From positions 93,641,552-93,705,551 of the forward strand of contig NC_133933.1 in NCBI RefSeq assembly GCF_031877795.1: a stretch of 64,000 nt of DNA, in the 5' to 3' direction. The notes below the pieces were generated by a model that saw nothing but the letters and a program-made list of their open reading frames with translations, did no database searches and was not told where the DNA came from. The position numbers and the translations under genes were made by a program. Origin of the DNA: Strix aluco (lineage: Eukaryota > Chordata > Aves > Strigiformes > Strigidae). Shown one piece after another: positions 63,434 through 64,000 of this stretch (positions are counted from its first letter, which is position 1; each line of letters begins with the position of its first letter).

Positions 63434-64000
63434 GTAAGTAACCTGGTGTCTGTATCTCGTATACCCTGAGCAAGTGAAAAACAAGTTTCATATCTGCTTC
63501 AGTTTTTTTACTTAACTTTCGTTAAAACTACATTTTTCTTGACTGTTCTATTCTGAAGTGAGAGAAAACTTTATACCATAACCTCTTACATTAGTGTTTA
63601 TCTGAGGCTGTATTGTCATATGCCCTTAAAATTGTACAGATGTCTACTTAAAGACACTGAGCATCTCTGTGCTTAAAGAAATGCACAGTGCTGTGTGAGC
63701 TTGCATAATATGTTCTGCAAGGTTAGCAAAGCAACTTTTGCTCTTTGACTGCATTTTTAAGATGCCCAGGTTCTGCTGTTATATATGCCATATGGTAGCC
63801 TTATATGAAGTAATATACTCCTGAATAACGTTCCTGATATATCTGAAAGCATGACTGCCAAGGCTGGATCCCCTCCAGAACCCTACCCGATGTGAGCCTA
63901 TGAAGTCTATAGGAAGCTGTGAGCATGTTCTGAAGCTCAGACAGCTTAGCATGATCACCAGCGTAACACACCTTAAGCTGTCCCTGCAAAGGCTTTGTTA
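63434..64000 (+). other. SNAP91: SNAP91 intron 6, truncated by window end
   Basis: Begins with the strong donor GTAAGTAA. No acceptor followed by the expected next AP180 exon is seen before the window ends, so the intron exceeds 567 bases. No other feature is recognised. Confidence 0.85.

Larger units (their letters stand above)
37002..64000 (+). other. SNAP91: SNAP91 (AP180) gene, 5' part
   Basis: Six coding exons join into one continuous frame giving residues 1-219 of AP180, the neuronal clathrin assembly protein that recruits clathrin to PI(4,5)P2-rich presynaptic membrane and sorts the SNARE synaptobrevin during vesicle recycling. Exon lengths (coding) are 130, 143, 76, 103, 94 and 112 bases. 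Introns are 18,648, 1,062, 1,789, 3,059 and 1,180 bases, with intron 6 cut by the window end. All introns start GT and end AG. Distinction from the paralogue PICALM rests on signature stretches: [30 protein letters not shown] and [10 protein letters not shown] all fit AP180 and not PICALM, as I remember both. The rest of the ANTH domain and the unstructured clathrin/AP-2-binding tail lie beyond the window. The 5' limit at 37002 assumes the acceptor at 37001 is used. Confidence 0.95.

Noticed and set aside
1..64000. tRNA, rRNA, CRISPR array or prokaryotic-type operon
   Set aside because: No spaced direct repeats, tRNA cloverleaf signatures or compact gene arrays are present; the window is vertebrate nuclear DNA.

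Overview
This is vertebrate, almost certainly avian, nuclear DNA. It carries the 5' third of one recognisable gene, SNAP91 (clathrin coat assembly protein AP180), on the + strand. The avian call rests on three things: a CR1 3' end with the typical TTCTATGA-type tail at 5526-5710, a roughly 1.1 kb LTR (59574-60657) of a kind I recall from songbird and other neoavian genomes, and scattered ancient amniote SINE remnants. No species can be named. No prokaryotic, viral or CRISPR-like system is present.

Region 1 (1 to about 35570) is gene-poor, AT-leaning DNA upstream of SNAP91. I find no supportable coding exon, tRNA or structured RNA gene. It holds a CR1 fragment, a MIR-like SINE (17928-18035, minus), an L3/MIR3-like ancient tail (26600-26724, plus), a pentanucleotide microsatellite (11228-11302) and two small tandem duplications. 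In human the next gene on this side is RIPPLY2; it is not reached here.

Region 2 (about 35580-37260) is a strong CpG island with GC boxes, very G-rich runs and the SNAP91 start. The first coding exon is 37038-37167. A good splice acceptor ending at 37001 suggests a separate upstream non-coding exon.

Region 3 (37168-64000) is the gene body. Coding exons 2 to 6 are 55816-55958, 57021-57096, 58886-58988, 62048-62141 and 63322-63433. All junctions are GT/AG, the phases fit, and the joined frame gives residues 1-219 of the ANTH domain. The window ends in intron 6, so the rest of the ANTH domain and the clathrin/AP-2-binding tail lie outside. Intron 1 is 18.6 kb and holds a 27-bp-arm AT-rich palindrome (38639-38694), a rearranged LTR relic (43347-43724) and a 28-base C run (53166-53193). 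Intron 4 holds the long LTR, antisense to the gene.

The most unusual items are structural: the near-perfect palindrome, the LTR relic with inverted termini, its opposed relative in intron 4, and an open frame running 178 codons upstream of the SNAP91 ATG. Nothing here amounts to a previously undescribed system.
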